The position numbers and the translations under genes were made by a program. Positions 11,987 through 12,063 of a stretch of DNA of 12,063 nt are shown here, piece by piece. Source of the stretch: Collinsella aerofaciens (GTDB lineage: Bacteria > Actinomycetota > Coriobacteriia > Coriobacteriales > Coriobacteriaceae); the NCBI RefSeq assembly GCF_028209885.1, contig NZ_JAQLEM010000045.1:1-12063 (forward strand), written 5' to 3'. The notes under the pieces were generated by a model, which had not been told where the DNA came from, did no database searches, and saw only the letters and a program-made list of their open reading frames with translations. Every line of letters begins with the position of its first letter. Within the stretch, counting starts at the first letter, position 1.

Positions 11987-12063
11987 GCGGCGTTACCTCA
12001 GCTGGATAGAGGGTCTGACTACGAATCAGAACGTCATAGGTTCGAATCCTATACGCCGCACCA
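11987..12063 (+). tRNA. tRNA-Arg (anticodon ACG), CCA encoded, copy 2
   Basis: Identical over all 77 nt to the copy at 11562-11638, with anticodon ACG at 12021-12023. The window ends exactly at its CCA, so whether another tRNA-tail repeat follows cannot be seen. Confidence 0.98.

Overview
The window looks like a chromosomal segment of a high-GC Gram-positive gut anaerobe of class Coriobacteriia, most likely Collinsella or a close relative. This is inferred from three things: GC-rich coding sequence with AT-rich promoters, tRNA genes that encode CCA, and a C-P lyase operon carrying a PHP-type cyclic phosphate dihydrolase of the kind characterised in Eggerthella lenta. No 16S rRNA or other definitive marker is present.

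Positions 1-6105 hold the distal part of a phosphonate-degradation (C-P lyase) operon, all on the plus strand, with overlapping or closely spaced genes: phnI (5' end cut by the window edge), phnJ, phnK, phnM, phnL, a PHP-domain phosphoesterase (phnPP-like) and phnO. PhnI and PhnL, with the off-window PhnG and PhnH, attach the phosphonate to ribose. PhnM removes pyrophosphate. PhnJ, helped by PhnK, breaks the C-P bond. The PHP enzyme would take the cyclic ribose phosphate to ribose 5-phosphate, so neither PhnP nor PhnN is needed in this stretch. PhnO would acetylate aminoalkylphosphonates. No clear terminator follows phnO, so operon transcripts may run into the next tRNA.

Positions 6106-6947 contain tRNA-Leu(CAG) and then over 650 bp without a convincing gene. 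This stretch holds a tandem ~189-bp repeat, each unit made of a copy of the tRNA 3' end, a terminator, an antisense T-arm and a hairpin-rich core. It is followed by a separate 225-bp element bounded by 37-nt inverted repeats.

Positions 6948-9207 encode an SPFH/band-7 membrane protein, RlmH (23S rRNA methyltransferase) and ProC (proline synthesis). A 159-bp inverted-repeat element with a strong internal hairpin sits exactly between proC and a convergent 57-codon membrane-protein gene on the minus strand. That small gene is divergent from serS (seryl-tRNA synthetase, 9650-10933).

Positions 10934-12063 hold the serS terminator, a 125-residue protein of unknown function preceded by a LexA-box-like palindrome, and two identical tRNA-Arg(ACG) genes. 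Between the two tRNAs lies a second copy of the tRNA-tail repeat, with the same core as at tRNA-Leu but with tRNA-Arg-specific ends.

The most novel-looking feature is this repeat family. At two unrelated tRNA genes a ~190-bp unit duplicates the local tRNA 3' end from within the T-loop, carries the local terminator, adds a 12-nt perfect antisense copy of the local T-arm, and shares a core of about 90% identity by eye.
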